A DNA stretch of 64,000 nucleotides from an uncultured Eubacteriales bacterium (GTDB lineage Bacteria; Bacillota; Clostridia; Christensenellales; Borkfalkiaceae). The first letter of the stretch is position 1. Each line of letters begins with the position of its first letter. Below, in pieces: positions 26,298 to 36,200 of this stretch. The position numbers and the translations under genes were made by a program. Location of the stretch: contig UQPN01000009.1 in the NCBI GenBank assembly GCA_900542935.1, forward strand, positions 1 to 64,000. Reading direction: 5' to 3'. The notes beneath the pieces are model-generated. The model had not been told where the DNA came from, made no database searches, and saw only the letters and a program-made list of their open reading frames with translations.

Positions 26298-26612
26298 AAT
26301 TTATCCTTTTGTGTTTTTTATATTGCCTTATGCGGCGCAAAAACGCCTTAATTACGCGATATGCGCGGCTCAGAAGCAAGCAAGACAAGGCAAGGCGTCT
26401 GCGAATTTTGCGACGGGAATTTACAAACAGTAAATGACCGAGCAAAAACGCAAAGACAACACTGTATTGCGCAGCTTATCAGCCGCGCAAACGCACGGCA
26501 AAAACGAGCAGACCGCGAAACGCGAGTACGGGCGCAGAGAGCGTACAAACAGTACGCGACCAAGACCGCACGGAGCGCGACAAAGGTATGCGCCGTTTTT
26601 CGCGCGCGTTTA
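26298..26612. repeat. Hairpin repeat region with copies B and C, no gene
   Basis: Two further copies of the unit seen near 23,460 lie here: ATTTAC-aaaca-GTAAAT-GAC near 26418 and GCGTAC-aaaca-GTACGC-GAC near 26540. The second is followed by CAAGACCGCACGGAGCGCGACAAAG. Loop and flanking bases are kept while the stem bases change in pairs. Apparent open frames on the plus strand here lack ribosome binding sites and are not accepted as genes. Confidence 0.5.
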
Positions 26613-27953
26613 TTATTTGCCGACGCAGAACTTGGAAAAAATTTCGGATATAATCTCTTCCGAAGCGGTTTCGCCCGTAATTTCGCCGAGCGTTTCCCAT
26701 GCTTCCTGCACGGTAACGGAAAGCAAATCCAGCGGCGCGGAGTCGATATCCGCCAACGCGGATTTTAACGCCTCTTTCGCCCGCGACAGCGCCTGATAAT
26801 GCCGTTCCTCCACCAGAAACGCGCTTTCTTCCGTGCGCTCGCCAACCCCGCGCGATACCAGCAGCCGTTTCAGTTCGGCAAAGCCTTCGCCCGTCGCGGC
26901 GGAAACGGTAACGTCCGCGTCCGTTTCCGTTTCGTCGCCTTTCAGATCCGCTTTGTTCAGCACTTTTATATACGCGCCGCACTTTGCCAGTTCCAGCGCC
27001 TGCGCGTCCTCCTGCGTGAACGGCGCGCCCTTTGCCGATACGAACACGCGCAGATCCGCGCTTTTTATCAGCTTTTCCGCCAGCGCGATACCCGCGTTTT
27101 CTATCTCGTCGCCGCTTTCGCGCACGCCCGCGGTATCGTAAAATCTGAAGCGGACGCCTTCCAGTTCGATTTCGCCCTCCACCGCGTCGCGCGTGGTGCC
27201 CGCCGTGGCGGAAACGATGGCTTTATCGTAGCCGAGCAGACGATTGAGTATCGAGCTTTTGCCCGTATTGGGCTTTCCGCAGATCGCCACCGTAACGCCC
27301 GTTTTCGCGCGTCTGCCCGTACCGTATCCCGCAAGCAGCACGCCGATGCCGTTCTTCGCTTTCTGCAACGCGGCGCGCACTTCTTCGCGGCTTTCTTCTT
27401 CCACGTCCTCTTCGGGATAATCCACGCCGGCGCCGATGGCGGCGAGCGTGTTTTTCAGAACGTTCTGCAATTCGCGCACGCGCCCCGTAAGTTTTTCGTT
27501 ATATAAAAGATACCCCGCGCGGATTTCCGCTTCCGATTCGCCGTTGATAAGATCCGCCACGCCCTCGGCGGAAGATAAGGAGAGTTTGCCGTTTAAAAAC
27601 GCGCGTTTCGTAAATTCGCCCCGCCCCGCGGGCGCCGCGCCCAGCGCAAACGTACGCTTTAAAATTCCCGCGGCAACGCCCTCGCCGCCGTGGCACTGAA
27701 ATTCCACCACGTCCTCGCCCGTGTAGGAATACGGAGCTTTGAAATACACGCACAGCCCATAATCGGAAAAGCCGTCGCAAAGTATATCGCCGGGGTACAT
27801 TCTGTACGGCAGGAAATCTTTCACCGCTACCTTTCCGCGCGGACGGAACATTTTTTCCGCGATTTCCAGCGGATTTTTCCCGCTGATACGAATAATCGCG
27901 ATGCCGCCTTTTCCGTGCGGCGTGGCGATTGCCGAAACGTTATCCGAAAACAT
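26613..27953 (-). CDS. mnmE: tRNA modification GTPase MnmE
   Basis: The protein has 446 residues from ATG 27953 (AAAGAGG upstream; the longer frame is unsupported). The N-terminal folate-binding domain begins SDNVSAIATPHGKGGIAIIR. The G domain holds GKPNTGKSSILNRL, DTAGVRE and NKADL, and the C-terminus ends in the required CxGK motif (FCVGK). With MnmG it makes the cmnm5 modification of wobble uridine in tRNA. No mnmG lies in the window. Upstream and separate is a terminator. Confidence 0.95.
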   Translation of the reverse strand: MFSDNVSAIATPHGKGGIAIIRISGKNPLEIAEKMFRPRGKVAVKDFLPYRMYPGDILCDGFSDYGLCVYFKAPYSYTGEDVVEFQCHGGEGVAAGILKRTFALGAAPAGRGEFTKRAFLNGKLSLSSAEGVADLINGESEAEIRAGYLLYNEKLTGRVRELQNVLKNTLAAIGAGVDYPEEDVEEESREEVRAALQKAKNGIGVLLAGYGTGRRAKTGVTVAICGKPNTGKSSILNRLLGYDKAIVSATAGTTRDAVEGEIELEGVRFRFYDTAGVRESGDEIENAGIALAEKLIKSADLRVFVSAKGAPFTQEDAQALELAKCGAYIKVLNKADLKGDETETDADVTVSAATGEGFAELKRLLVSRGVGERTEESAFLVEERHYQALSRAKEALKSALADIDSAPLDLLSVTVQEAWETLGEITGETASEEIISEIFSKFCVGK

Positions 27954-28097
27954 TGTCTGCCTCTTTGTTTTTCCGTCGGCGACGAGCAAAACGCCCGCAC
28001 GCGGACAAAAAATATAAGTATAACCTGTAATTATATCTATTATAACACGGCGAGCGGCGGCAAGTAAAGCGTTTTACGCCTTTTCCGATAAAAAAAT

Positions 28098-28134
28098 TTT
28101 GCGGGGAACCGCGTAAAACGCCGTACCCCGCAAA
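28098..28134 (-). terminator. Intrinsic terminator after the glycine-tailed membrane protein
   Basis: TTTGCGGGG and CCCCGCAAA form the stem; on the minus strand a run TTTTTTT follows. Confidence 0.7.
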
Positions 28135-28156
28135 CGATGGCATAAATAAGATTGTT

Positions 28157-29134
28157 TCAGCCGTCTATATCCGAAAAAGGCGAATCGTCGTTGCCGCCGG
28201 CGCCTCCGTCCGCACGGTTTCCCGAAGAATTCCCGGAGCCGCCGAATTCCGAAAAAGGCTCGTCGTCCGCAGAGCCGCCCGAACGGTTGCCTTCTCCGTT
28301 GCCCCGATAGGGATCCGCGCCGCCCGCAGAACCGTACGTTCCGCCGCCGTACCCGCCGCCGTAGGGAGAATTGTTATAGCCGCCGTAGCCGCCCGGCGCG
28401 CCGTAACGGCGATAGTACGCCTCCCGTTTTTTTCTGATATATTCCGCGTAATCCACAGGCGGTTTGTTTCTCAGTACGAACACGATAATCGGGAACGCCG
28501 CGGGAATAAAAAGCGAAAGAAACGCAAGCCACGTATACGAAGCGGGCGCGTATGTTCTGAACAGAGCCGAAGCGGTGATAAACAGAAAGACGGAATACAC
28601 CAGTTCCACAATGGAAAGCACGTAGGAAGCCACGTTGACGTACCCGATTAAAAACATAGCAAAGCGGCTGGCAGGCGCTCCGCCGCTTTCGGTTACGTAC
28701 ACCAGCGAAAGGGTTCTGCCGTCGGCGGAAGAAACCGCCTTGAGCAGATAATTCGCATTGAGCGTCACTTCGGCAAATATCGTAAACCCGCCCACAAGCA
28801 CCGCGATGATTTGCGCCGCCATCACAAACACGCCCGCATGCTTCATTCTTTGCCCGAACAGGCGCGTTTCGCCCGCAAGCCGCCCGGCGTACAGCATATT
28901 CACAAACGGAATAAACGCCATGTAACGTTTTTCGAAATTACGCTTTTTCGCCATGGCGTACAAACCGAACCCGAGCAGAAGTTCCAGTATCGCCCATACG
29001 CCGACGCCGGACAACACCGCGGCGGCGTATAACTTCGCGTTGTTATGCAGAACCTCGAAATTTCCCGTGTTGTAACACCCTTTCGTGTAGGTGTACATTG
29101 TAATAAACGAATCGAATATGCGATAAATAGTCAT
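28157..29134 (-). CDS. Membrane protein with Gly/Asp-rich C-terminal tail
   Basis: The protein has 325 residues with about five membrane helices (near 36-58, 70-88, 98-120, 160-190 and 198-220). A cytoplasmic tail follows, rich in Gly, Tyr, Asn, Ser and Asp (from about 240, for example GGYGGYNNSPYGGGYGGG), ending in DDSPFSDIDG. Similar acidic repeats DDEPFSEF and DDSPFSDI occur near the end. No named family is recognised. It lies just upstream of mnmE and downstream of truA on the same strand. Confidence 0.7.
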   Translation of the reverse strand: MTIYRIFDSFITMYTYTKGCYNTGNFEVLHNNAKLYAAAVLSGVGVWAILELLLGFGLYAMAKKRNFEKRYMAFIPFVNMLYAGRLAGETRLFGQRMKHAGVFVMAAQIIAVLVGGFTIFAEVTLNANYLLKAVSSADGRTLSLVYVTESGGAPASRFAMFLIGYVNVASYVLSIVELVYSVFLFITASALFRTYAPASYTWLAFLSLFIPAAFPIIVFVLRNKPPVDYAEYIRKKREAYYRRYGAPGGYGGYNNSPYGGGYGGGTYGSAGGADPYRGNGEGNRSGGSADDEPFSEFGGSGNSSGNRADGGAGGNDDSPFSDIDG

Positions 29135-29161
29135 AGCTTTCCTTTCCCTGTATTTTGCCTC

Positions 29162-29968
29162 TTATTCCGTCGGTTTATCCGCTTTCTCTTCCGCGAATAA
29201 ATCGTAGCCGTAATCCACATTGAACAGCGACAGTCCCTTGGCGGGCATCGTTTTTCCGAGAAGTTCGCGCTTGCCCGACGCAAACGCTTCCCGCAGGCTT
29301 TCCGCCGTGCGTTTTTCTTCCGCAAGCGCTAAAATCTCGCCCGTCATCGTACGCACCATATTATACAAAAAACCGTTGCCCGTTACGTAAATATCTATCT
29401 CCCGCAGCGTATCTCCCGCGGCGCCGACGATTGAAATTTTTTCTTCTACGGCTATACGATATACCGTGCGCACCGTGGTTTTTACGGAAGAATTCGCCGC
29501 GCAGAACGCCTTGAAATCGTGTTCGCCCTCGCACAGCTTCGCCGCCTCTTTCAGCTTTTCCGCGGAAGGCGCGCTTTGCAGATAAACGGCGTACCGTTCT
29601 TTTACGGGCAGCCGCTGCGGGAAAACGTACAGCGAATAACGGTACGTTTTTTTCTTCGCCGTGCGGTTGGAATCGAACCCCTCGCGCGCGGCGCCGCTTC
29701 TCAGCACCGATATATCGTCGGGCAGAAATTTGTTGAGCGCTTCCGGAAATTTTTCGGGCGGAATCGTAAGCGCCGCGTCGAAATGCACGATCTGCGAAAG
29801 CGCGTGCACGCCCGCGTCCGTTCTTCCGCTCGCCGTTACGGCAACGCGCGTTTTAAACGCCGCAAAAAACGCGTTTTCAAGCAATTCCTGCACGCTTACG
29901 GCGTTTTTCTGCCGCTGCCAGCCCGCGTAATTCGTGCCGTCGTAAGCAATTTCCGCCACGTACCGCAT
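29162..29968 (-). CDS. truA: tRNA pseudouridine synthase A
   Basis: The protein has 268 residues from ATG 29968, with AAAGGAG upstream. The catalytic Asp lies in SGRTDAGVHAL. YDGTNYAGWQRQ opens the protein and FLYNMVRTMTGEI is the conserved second motif. It converts uridines 38-40 of tRNA anticodon arms. It follows ecfT by 44 bases, the common Firmicutes order ecfA1-ecfA2-ecfT-truA. Confidence 0.95.
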   Translation of the reverse strand: MRYVAEIAYDGTNYAGWQRQKNAVSVQELLENAFFAAFKTRVAVTASGRTDAGVHALSQIVHFDAALTIPPEKFPEALNKFLPDDISVLRSGAAREGFDSNRTAKKKTYRYSLYVFPQRLPVKERYAVYLQSAPSAEKLKEAAKLCEGEHDFKAFCAANSSVKTTVRTVYRIAVEEKISIVGAAGDTLREIDIYVTGNGFLYNMVRTMTGEILALAEEKRTAESLREAFASGKRELLGKTMPAKGLSLFNVDYGYDLFAEEKADKPTE

Positions 29969-30012
29969 CCGTTTTTCTCCTTTAAAAATTTTTCCGCGCC
30001 TTTCCCGCTCGT

Positions 30013-30825
30013 CTAAACGTTCCAATGAAAATAAACGCGCAACAGAACAACGCCCGCAACCATTGCCGTCCCCGCGACGAATACGGCGATATCGCGCGCC
30101 GTAAACCGCAGTTTTTTATACTTCGTGCGTACTTTGCTGCCCGAATAGCAGCGCGCGTCCATCGCGTCGCCCAGTTCGTCCGCCCGCCGGAACGCGCTGA
30201 TTAAAAGCGGTATCAGCACGGGAATCAGCGCTTTCACGCGTTTCACAAGCCCGCCCGTTTCGAAATCGGCGCCGCGCGCCTGCTGCGCAGACATAATCCG
30301 CGCGGTTTCGTCCGACAGAATGGGAATAAACCGAAGCGCGATGGACATGATGAGCGCCAGTTCGTGTACGGGGAAACGAATCCATTTCAGCGGCGTAAGC
30401 AGACTTTCCAGCCCGTCCGTAAGCGCGACGGGCGAAGTGGTTACGGTAAGCAGCGTAGATCCGCAGACGAGAAGCACCAGCCGCGCCGCCAGAAACAACG
30501 TGGCGTACAGCCCCTCTTTCGAGATTCTGATAATTCCCCAGCTGAAAATCGGCTCGCCTCCCTTATAGAAAAACAAGTTGATGATTACGGTAAACAGCAG
30601 TAAAAACAGCACGCCTTTCACCGCCGCAAGCACTTTCAGCGGAGAGACTTTCGCCGCCGCCATAAACACAATCAACATCGCCGCCACGACTGCCAGCCCG
30701 TAAAAATTCTTCGCGAGAAAAACCGCCGTGATGTATGCGATAAGCAGCAGCAGTTTGCCGCGCGGATCGCACTTATCCGCAAACGAATCGGAAGGAACGT
30801 ATCTGCCGAAGGTGATCTTACTCAT
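30013..30825 (-). CDS. ecfT: Energy-coupling factor transporter membrane protein EcfT
   Basis: The protein has 270 residues from ATG 30825 (GGGAGG upstream), overlapping the end of the ATPase gene by eight bases. It has about five membrane helices and the two coupling motifs, recognisable as AQQARGADF (Ala-Arg-Gly) and the later DELGDAMDARCY. EcfT joins the two ATPases to the vitamin-binding S component. No S component gene lies next to it, as expected for a shared group II system. Confidence 0.93.
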   Translation of the reverse strand: MSKITFGRYVPSDSFADKCDPRGKLLLLIAYITAVFLAKNFYGLAVVAAMLIVFMAAAKVSPLKVLAAVKGVLFLLLFTVIINLFFYKGGEPIFSWGIIRISKEGLYATLFLAARLVLLVCGSTLLTVTTSPVALTDGLESLLTPLKWIRFPVHELALIMSIALRFIPILSDETARIMSAQQARGADFETGGLVKRVKALIPVLIPLLISAFRRADELGDAMDARCYSGSKVRTKYKKLRFTARDIAVFVAGTAMVAGVVLLRVYFHWNV

Positions 30826-32860
30826 GTTTATCGCCTCCCGCAGTTCTCCCGCCCGAAGCGGCATTGCCGTATTCTTCCGCCGCGCCGATTTCCGTTTCCG
30901 TACGCTCCGTATTGCCGCTTGCCGTTCTGCCCGCGGCTAATTGTTCCGCCACGGCGTTCACGAACCCCTTTTCCGTCAGATCGGACGGGACGACAATGCC
31001 TTCCGCCGCCAGCGCGCGGGAAATTTTCGCCGTTACGGGAATATCGAGTCCCAGCGAAAACAACGCTTCCGCGTCCTGCGTAAACAATTTTTCCGGCGTA
31101 TCGCAAAACGCGATTTTTCCGTCCGAAAACACGGCGGCGCGATCGCAGGATTCCGCGATTTCATCCATATCGTGCGATACCACGATCACGGTTTTGCACC
31201 AGTCGGAATGCACTTTTTTCAAAAGCGCGGCGATTTCTTCCTTGCCCAGCGGATCCAGCCCCGCCGCGGGCTCGTCCAGCACGAGGATTTCCGGCTTCGT
31301 TACGATGACGCCCGCAATCGCTACGCGGCGCTTCTGCCCGCCCGAAAGTTCGAACGGCGATTTATCTTTCACTTCTTCGTAGTTCAGCCCCACCGTTTCC
31401 AGCGCCTCTTTTACGGCGCGTCCGGTTTCTTCGGCGCTCAGCGGCGTTTTCGAAAAATTTTTCAGCCCGAACGCCACGTCCGCAGCCACCGTTTCCGCAA
31501 ACAGCTGGTATTCCGGGTACTGAAACACCATACCCGCTTTGGAACGCAGTGCAAAAAAGTCGGTTGTTTTATCCGTCAGGTCAAATCCGTCCACCGTTAA
31601 AACGGTGCGCTTTTCTTCGGAAATCTCCGCGGCGCTTTTCTTTTTCTTCTTCGGTTTGTACTTTTTCTGCGCCGTGGGCAGTTTTTCCAGCGCGTTCAGA
31701 TGCCGTACGAACGTGGATTTTCCGCTGCCCGTATGCCCGATGATCCCGAAAAATTCTCCCTCGCGGATCTGTAACGAAACGCCGTTCAGCGCGTGTTCTT
31801 CCGCGCCGTCGTACGAAAAATACAAATTTCTGCAATCGACGATGTTTCTGCTTTCCGCATCCGCGTTTTTTCCCGCGCCGCCCGCCGCTTTGCTTTCCGT
31901 TTCGTTCGCCGCATGTTCCGCGCCGCCGTACGCTGTTCCGCCGTTTTTTGCAATCTGCGAAGCGATTTCCTTCGCGATTTCTTCGGGCGAAAGCGAATCG
32001 GACACGTCCAGCCCCCGCGCGCGCAGATCTCTGCATATTTTAACGCTTTTCGGCAGCGCGAGATTGTAAGAAAGCAATTCTTCTTCGCTTTTCAGCACTT
32101 CTTCGGGCTTGCCCTGCAACACCACTCTTCCGCGATGCAACACAATCGCGCGGTCGGCAAGCATGGCTTCTTCCGGAAAGTGCGTTATGTCAATCACCGT
32201 GATTTTATTTTCTTTATTGAGTTTCTGCACCACCGACGTTATCTCGCGCCGCCCGCGAGGATCGAGCATCGCCGTGGATTCGTCCAGAATAATAATCCGC
32301 GGCTGCAACGCAAGAACGCCGGCTATGGCTACGCGCTGTTTCTGCCCGCCCGAAAGCTTCGTTGCTTCCGCATGGCGGAATTCTTCCATTCCCACCGCGC
32401 GCAGCGCGAAATCGATTCGCCGCCCGATTTCTTCCCGCGGCACGCCCGTGTTTTCGGGGCCGAACGCAACGTCGTCCTCCACCACGCTCGCCACCGTCTG
32501 GTTATCGGGGTTCTGAAACACCACGCCCGCGTTTTTTCTGATTTCGAACAGATTTTTCCTGTCGGCGGAATCCATGCCGAGCACGAAAATTTTCCCCGCG
32601 GACGGCGTCAGCAAACCGTTGATCAGGCGCGCCAGCGTAGATTTTCCGCTGCCGTTATGCCCCAGAATCGCCACGAACTCGCCCTGTCCGATTTCCAGCG
32701 ATACGTTTTCCAGCGCGTTTATTTCGCCGTCGCCGTACGCGAAAGAAACGTTTTGCAGTTTTACCGCGGGCGTTCTGCGATTCTCTTGTGCGAAAAGCGC
32801 TTCGCCCGCGCCGCTTTCCGCCGCGCCGACGTATTCGGTTGTGCCATTTCTTCCGCTCAA
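30818..32860 (-). CDS. ecfA: Fused EcfA1-EcfA2 ATPase of the ECF transporter
   Basis: The protein is a single chain of 680 residues with two complete ABC ATPase domains. The first (about 32-275) has [25 protein letters not shown] and ILDESTAMLDP, an EcfA1 type. The second (about 340-600) has GHTGSGKST, VFQYPEYQ, LSGGQKRR and VLDEPAAGLDP, an EcfA2 type. The order matches separate ecfA1 and ecfA2 genes elsewhere. An Ala/Gly/Glu-rich linker joins them. The second domain carries a lysine-rich insert (YKPKKKKKSAAEISEEK) after Walker A, and the C-terminus is again low-complexity. The start is TTG with AAAGGA upstream. It powers vitamin uptake through EcfT. Confidence 0.9.
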   Translation of the reverse strand: MSGRNGTTEYVGAAESGAGEALFAQENRRTPAVKLQNVSFAYGDGEINALENVSLEIGQGEFVAILGHNGSGKSTLARLINGLLTPSAGKIFVLGMDSADRKNLFEIRKNAGVVFQNPDNQTVASVVEDDVAFGPENTGVPREEIGRRIDFALRAVGMEEFRHAEATKLSGGQKQRVAIAGVLALQPRIIILDESTAMLDPRGRREITSVVQKLNKENKITVIDITHFPEEAMLADRAIVLHRGRVVLQGKPEEVLKSEEELLSYNLALPKSVKICRDLRARGLDVSDSLSPEEIAKEIASQIAKNGGTAYGGAEHAANETESKAAGGAGKNADAESRNIVDCRNLYFSYDGAEEHALNGVSLQIREGEFFGIIGHTGSGKSTFVRHLNALEKLPTAQKKYKPKKKKKSAAEISEEKRTVLTVDGFDLTDKTTDFFALRSKAGMVFQYPEYQLFAETVAADVAFGLKNFSKTPLSAEETGRAVKEALETVGLNYEEVKDKSPFELSGGQKRRVAIAGVIVTKPEILVLDEPAAGLDPLGKEEIAALLKKVHSDWCKTVIVVSHDMDEIAESCDRAAVFSDGKIAFCDTPEKLFTQDAEALFSLGLDIPVTAKISRALAAEGIVVPSDLTEKGFVNAVAEQLAAGRTASGNTERTETEIGAAEEYGNAASGGRTAGGDKHE

Positions 32861-32959
32861 TTTTTTACGTCCTTTTCTTTATCCGCGGCGCGAAAAGCCG
32901 GAACGCTTATACCGCCGATGTTCCGCCGCTCGTATCGATTCTCGTATCAATTACGGAAT

Positions 32960-32988
32960 ATTATAACAAATAATTACGAAAAATACAA
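32960..32988 (-). promoter_or_regulatory. Promoter of the ecf-truA operon
   Basis: On the minus strand TTGTAT (32988-32983), 17-base spacer, TATAAT (32965-32960). It lies back to back with the nifJ promoter in the gap 32861-33253, which holds nothing else recognised. Confidence 0.6.
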
Positions 32989-33102
32989 TGATTTTCATAA
33001 AAAACACAATAAAAAGTCTATGAAAAACCAGTGAAATTTTCGATTTTTCTCAAAAACATTAAAATTGCACAAAAAATTTTTGCGTTTTTCCGCGTTTTGC
33101 TA

Positions 33103-33131
33103 TTGACTTAAAATAAAATAAAAGTTATAAT
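33103..33131 (+). promoter_or_regulatory. Promoter of nifJ
   Basis: TTGACT (33103-33108), 17-base A/T spacer, TATAAT (33126-33131). The leader to the ATG is about 115 bases and contains G/C-rich inverted segments. Confidence 0.8.
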
Positions 33132-33253
33132 ATATACGCGTGGCTGCGGCTGCCCGTTTTTCTTTGCCTGCAAACAATTTTGCGGCGAAAACGCGCGGTT
33201 GCCGCGCCCGACGCACAACAAGACAAAAAATATATTAACGGAGGCTTTTTTCG

Positions 33254-36200
33254 ATGAAAAAAATGACCATCGACGGCAATACCGCCGCGTCGCACGTTGC
33301 GTACGCGTTCTCCGAAGTTGCCGCCATCTACCCGATTACGCCCTCTTCGCCTATGGCTGAATCCGCCGACGAATGGGCTACGGCAAAACGCACGAATATG
33401 TGGGGACAGAAGCTTAAAATCGCCGAAATGGAATCGGAGGGCGGCGCTGCGGGCGCGGTTCACGGATCCCTTTCCGCCGGCGCTCTTACCACCACGTACA
33501 CGGCTTCGCAGGGCTTGCTTTTAATGATTCCCAACATGTACAAGATTTCCGGCGAACTTCTGCCCATGGTAATGCACGTATCCGCCCGTGCGCTTGCGGC
33601 GCACTCGCTGAACATCTTCGGCGACCATTCCGACGTAATGGCTTGCCGCCAGACGGGCTTTGCGATGCTGGCTTCTTCTTCCGTACAGGAAGTTATGGAT
33701 CTTGCGCTTGTGGCGCACCTTTCCACGCTGAAGTCCTCCGTGCCTTTCCTGCACTTCTTCGACGGCTTCCGCACTTCGCACGAATATTCCAAAATCGAAG
33801 GATTCGACGAAACGAACAACTACGCCGAAATCAAAGCGATTTTCGATAAGCTGGGCATGCAGAAATACGTGGACGACTTCAAAGCCCGCGCCCTGAACCC
33901 CGAACATCCTATCCAGAAAGGTACGGCGCAGAACTCCGATACCTACTTCCAGAACAGAGAAACCGCAAACGCGCATTACGCGGCCGTTCCCGGTATCGTA
34001 GCCGAAATGATGAAAGTCGTTTCCGAATACACGGGCAGAGAGTATCACCTCTTCGATTACGTGGGCGCGAAAGACGCGGAAGAAGTTATCGTAGTTATGG
34101 GCAGCGGCGCCGAAACCATCGAAGAATCGATCAACGCGCTCAACGCCAAGGGCAAGAAGTACGGTCTTTTGAAAGTCCGCCTGTATCGCCCGTTCGACGC
34201 CACGGCGTTCGTAGACGCGATTCCCGCTTCCTGCAAAAAACTCGCCGTGCTTGACAGAACCAAAGAACCCGGCTCCCTCGGCGAACCTCTGTATCTCGAC
34301 GTATGCGCGGCGCTTGCCGAAAAAGGCAGAGGCGGCGTAAAGGTATACGGCGGCAGATACGGCTTGGGCTCCAAAGAATTCACGCCCACCATGGTGCTTT
34401 CCGTATATAAGAACCTTGAACGAAAAGAACCGAAAAACCACTTCACCGTAGGTATTTACGAGGACGTTACCAACTCCTCGCTGGATTTCTCCGAGAAGTT
34501 CGACGCGGCTCCCGCCGGCTCCACTTCCTGCAAATTCTACGGGCTCGGTTCCGACGGTACCGTGGGTTCCAACAAGAATACCGTTAAAATCATCGGCGAC
34601 CACACCGATAAATACGTGCAGGCGTACTTCTTCTACGATTCGAAGAAGTCGGGCGGCATCACCGTATCGCACCTGCGTTTCGGCGATAAACCCATTCAGT
34701 CCGAATACTTAATCGACGCGGCGGACTTCATCGCGTGCCACAACCCTTCGTACGTTACCCGTTACGATATGGTAAGCGACCTGAAAGACGGCGGCTCTTT
34801 CCTTCTGAACAGCGAGTGGACAACCCTCGAACTGCTTGAAAAAGAACTGCCCGCCAAGATGAAAAACGCGCTGGCGAAAAAGCACGCGAATCTGTATGTG
34901 ATCGACGCCATCAAAATCGCCGGTCAGCTCGGTCTCCGCGGCAAAACGTCCACGATTCTGCAGTCCGCGTTCTTCTGCATCAACAAGCAGATCATGCCTT
35001 ACGAAAGCGAGAACCCCGACGACAAGAACACCGCCGTTGCGCTGATGAAGTACATGGCGTACAAATCGTTCTCCCGCAAGGGCGACGCGATCGTTCAGAT
35101 GAACTACAACGCCATCGATTCCGCGAAAGCCAACCTTGTGAAAATCGAAATCCCCGCTTCGTGGGCCACCACAACAGAAGGCGCGGAAATGGTGAAACTT
35201 GCGGATAACGAATATTTCCGCAACGTGGTTGCCCCCATTCTCGCGCTCGAAGGCGACAAACTTCCTTCTTCGGCGTTCAATGCGGACGGCTCGGTGCCTA
35301 CGGGAACTACGAAATTCGAAAAACGCGGCGTTGCCGTAAAAGTGCCCGAATGGAACGTGGATAAGTGCATTCAGTGTAACCAGTGCGCGTTCGTGTGCCC
35401 TCACGCAACCCTTCGCCCCTACCTTGTGGCGGACGGCGCGAACAAACCCGCCGACTTCGTTACGAAGCCCGCAATGCAGGCGAAAGGCTACGGCTTCCGT
35501 ATGCAGGTTTCCCCGCTGGATTGCATGGGCTGCGGCGTGTGCGCGGATATCTGCCCCGTAAACCAGAAAGCTCTTGCCGACGCGGTGAAGAACGGCGAAA
35601 AAGCGGCGAAAGCGGAAAACAACGCCATCAATATGGTTGCGCTTGAAACGGTTGCCGAAAAACAGGCGGCAAACTGGAATTATGCGCAGACTCTGCCCGA
35701 CGTTGATCCCGCCGTTATCGAAAAGATGGCGGACGTGAAGAAATCGCAGTTCTCGCAGCCTCTGTTCGAATTCTCCGGCGCATGCGCGGGTTGCGGCGAA
35801 ACGCCTTACGTGAAGGTGCTTACGCAGCTGTTCGGCGACAGAATGATCGTTGCCAACGCTACGGGCTGCTCTTCGATTTACGGCGGCTCCTCCCCTACCT
35901 GCCCTTACACCACCAACAAACAGGGACACGGTCCCGCATGGGCGAACTCCCTCTTCGAAGACAACGCGGAATTCGGCTTCGGCATGAACCTTGCGTACAA
36001 GGCGAGAAGAGAAGCTTTGAAAGATAAGGTTGCCGCGCTTGCGGAACTTTGGAACGAGTACCCCGAATGCAAGAAGATTCTTACCGACTGGACGGAAAAC
36101 ATGGACGACGCGGAAGGCAGCAAGAAAACCGCCGCGGCGCTTGTAGCCGACCTCGAAAAGTGCAAGGACGATTGCGAGGGCGAAGAGCTTGAACTTGTAA

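Noticed and set aside
26361..26768. Possible small gene on the plus strand in the repeat region
   Set aside because: No ribosome binding site, overlap with the 3' end of mnmE, and the sequence is explained by the hairpin repeats.
34709..35929. Long open frame on the minus strand (over 400 codons)
   Set aside because: It lies wholly inside nifJ, whose plus-strand product matches PFOR along its full length. The frame is an effect of G/C-rich codon bias and has no ribosome binding site.
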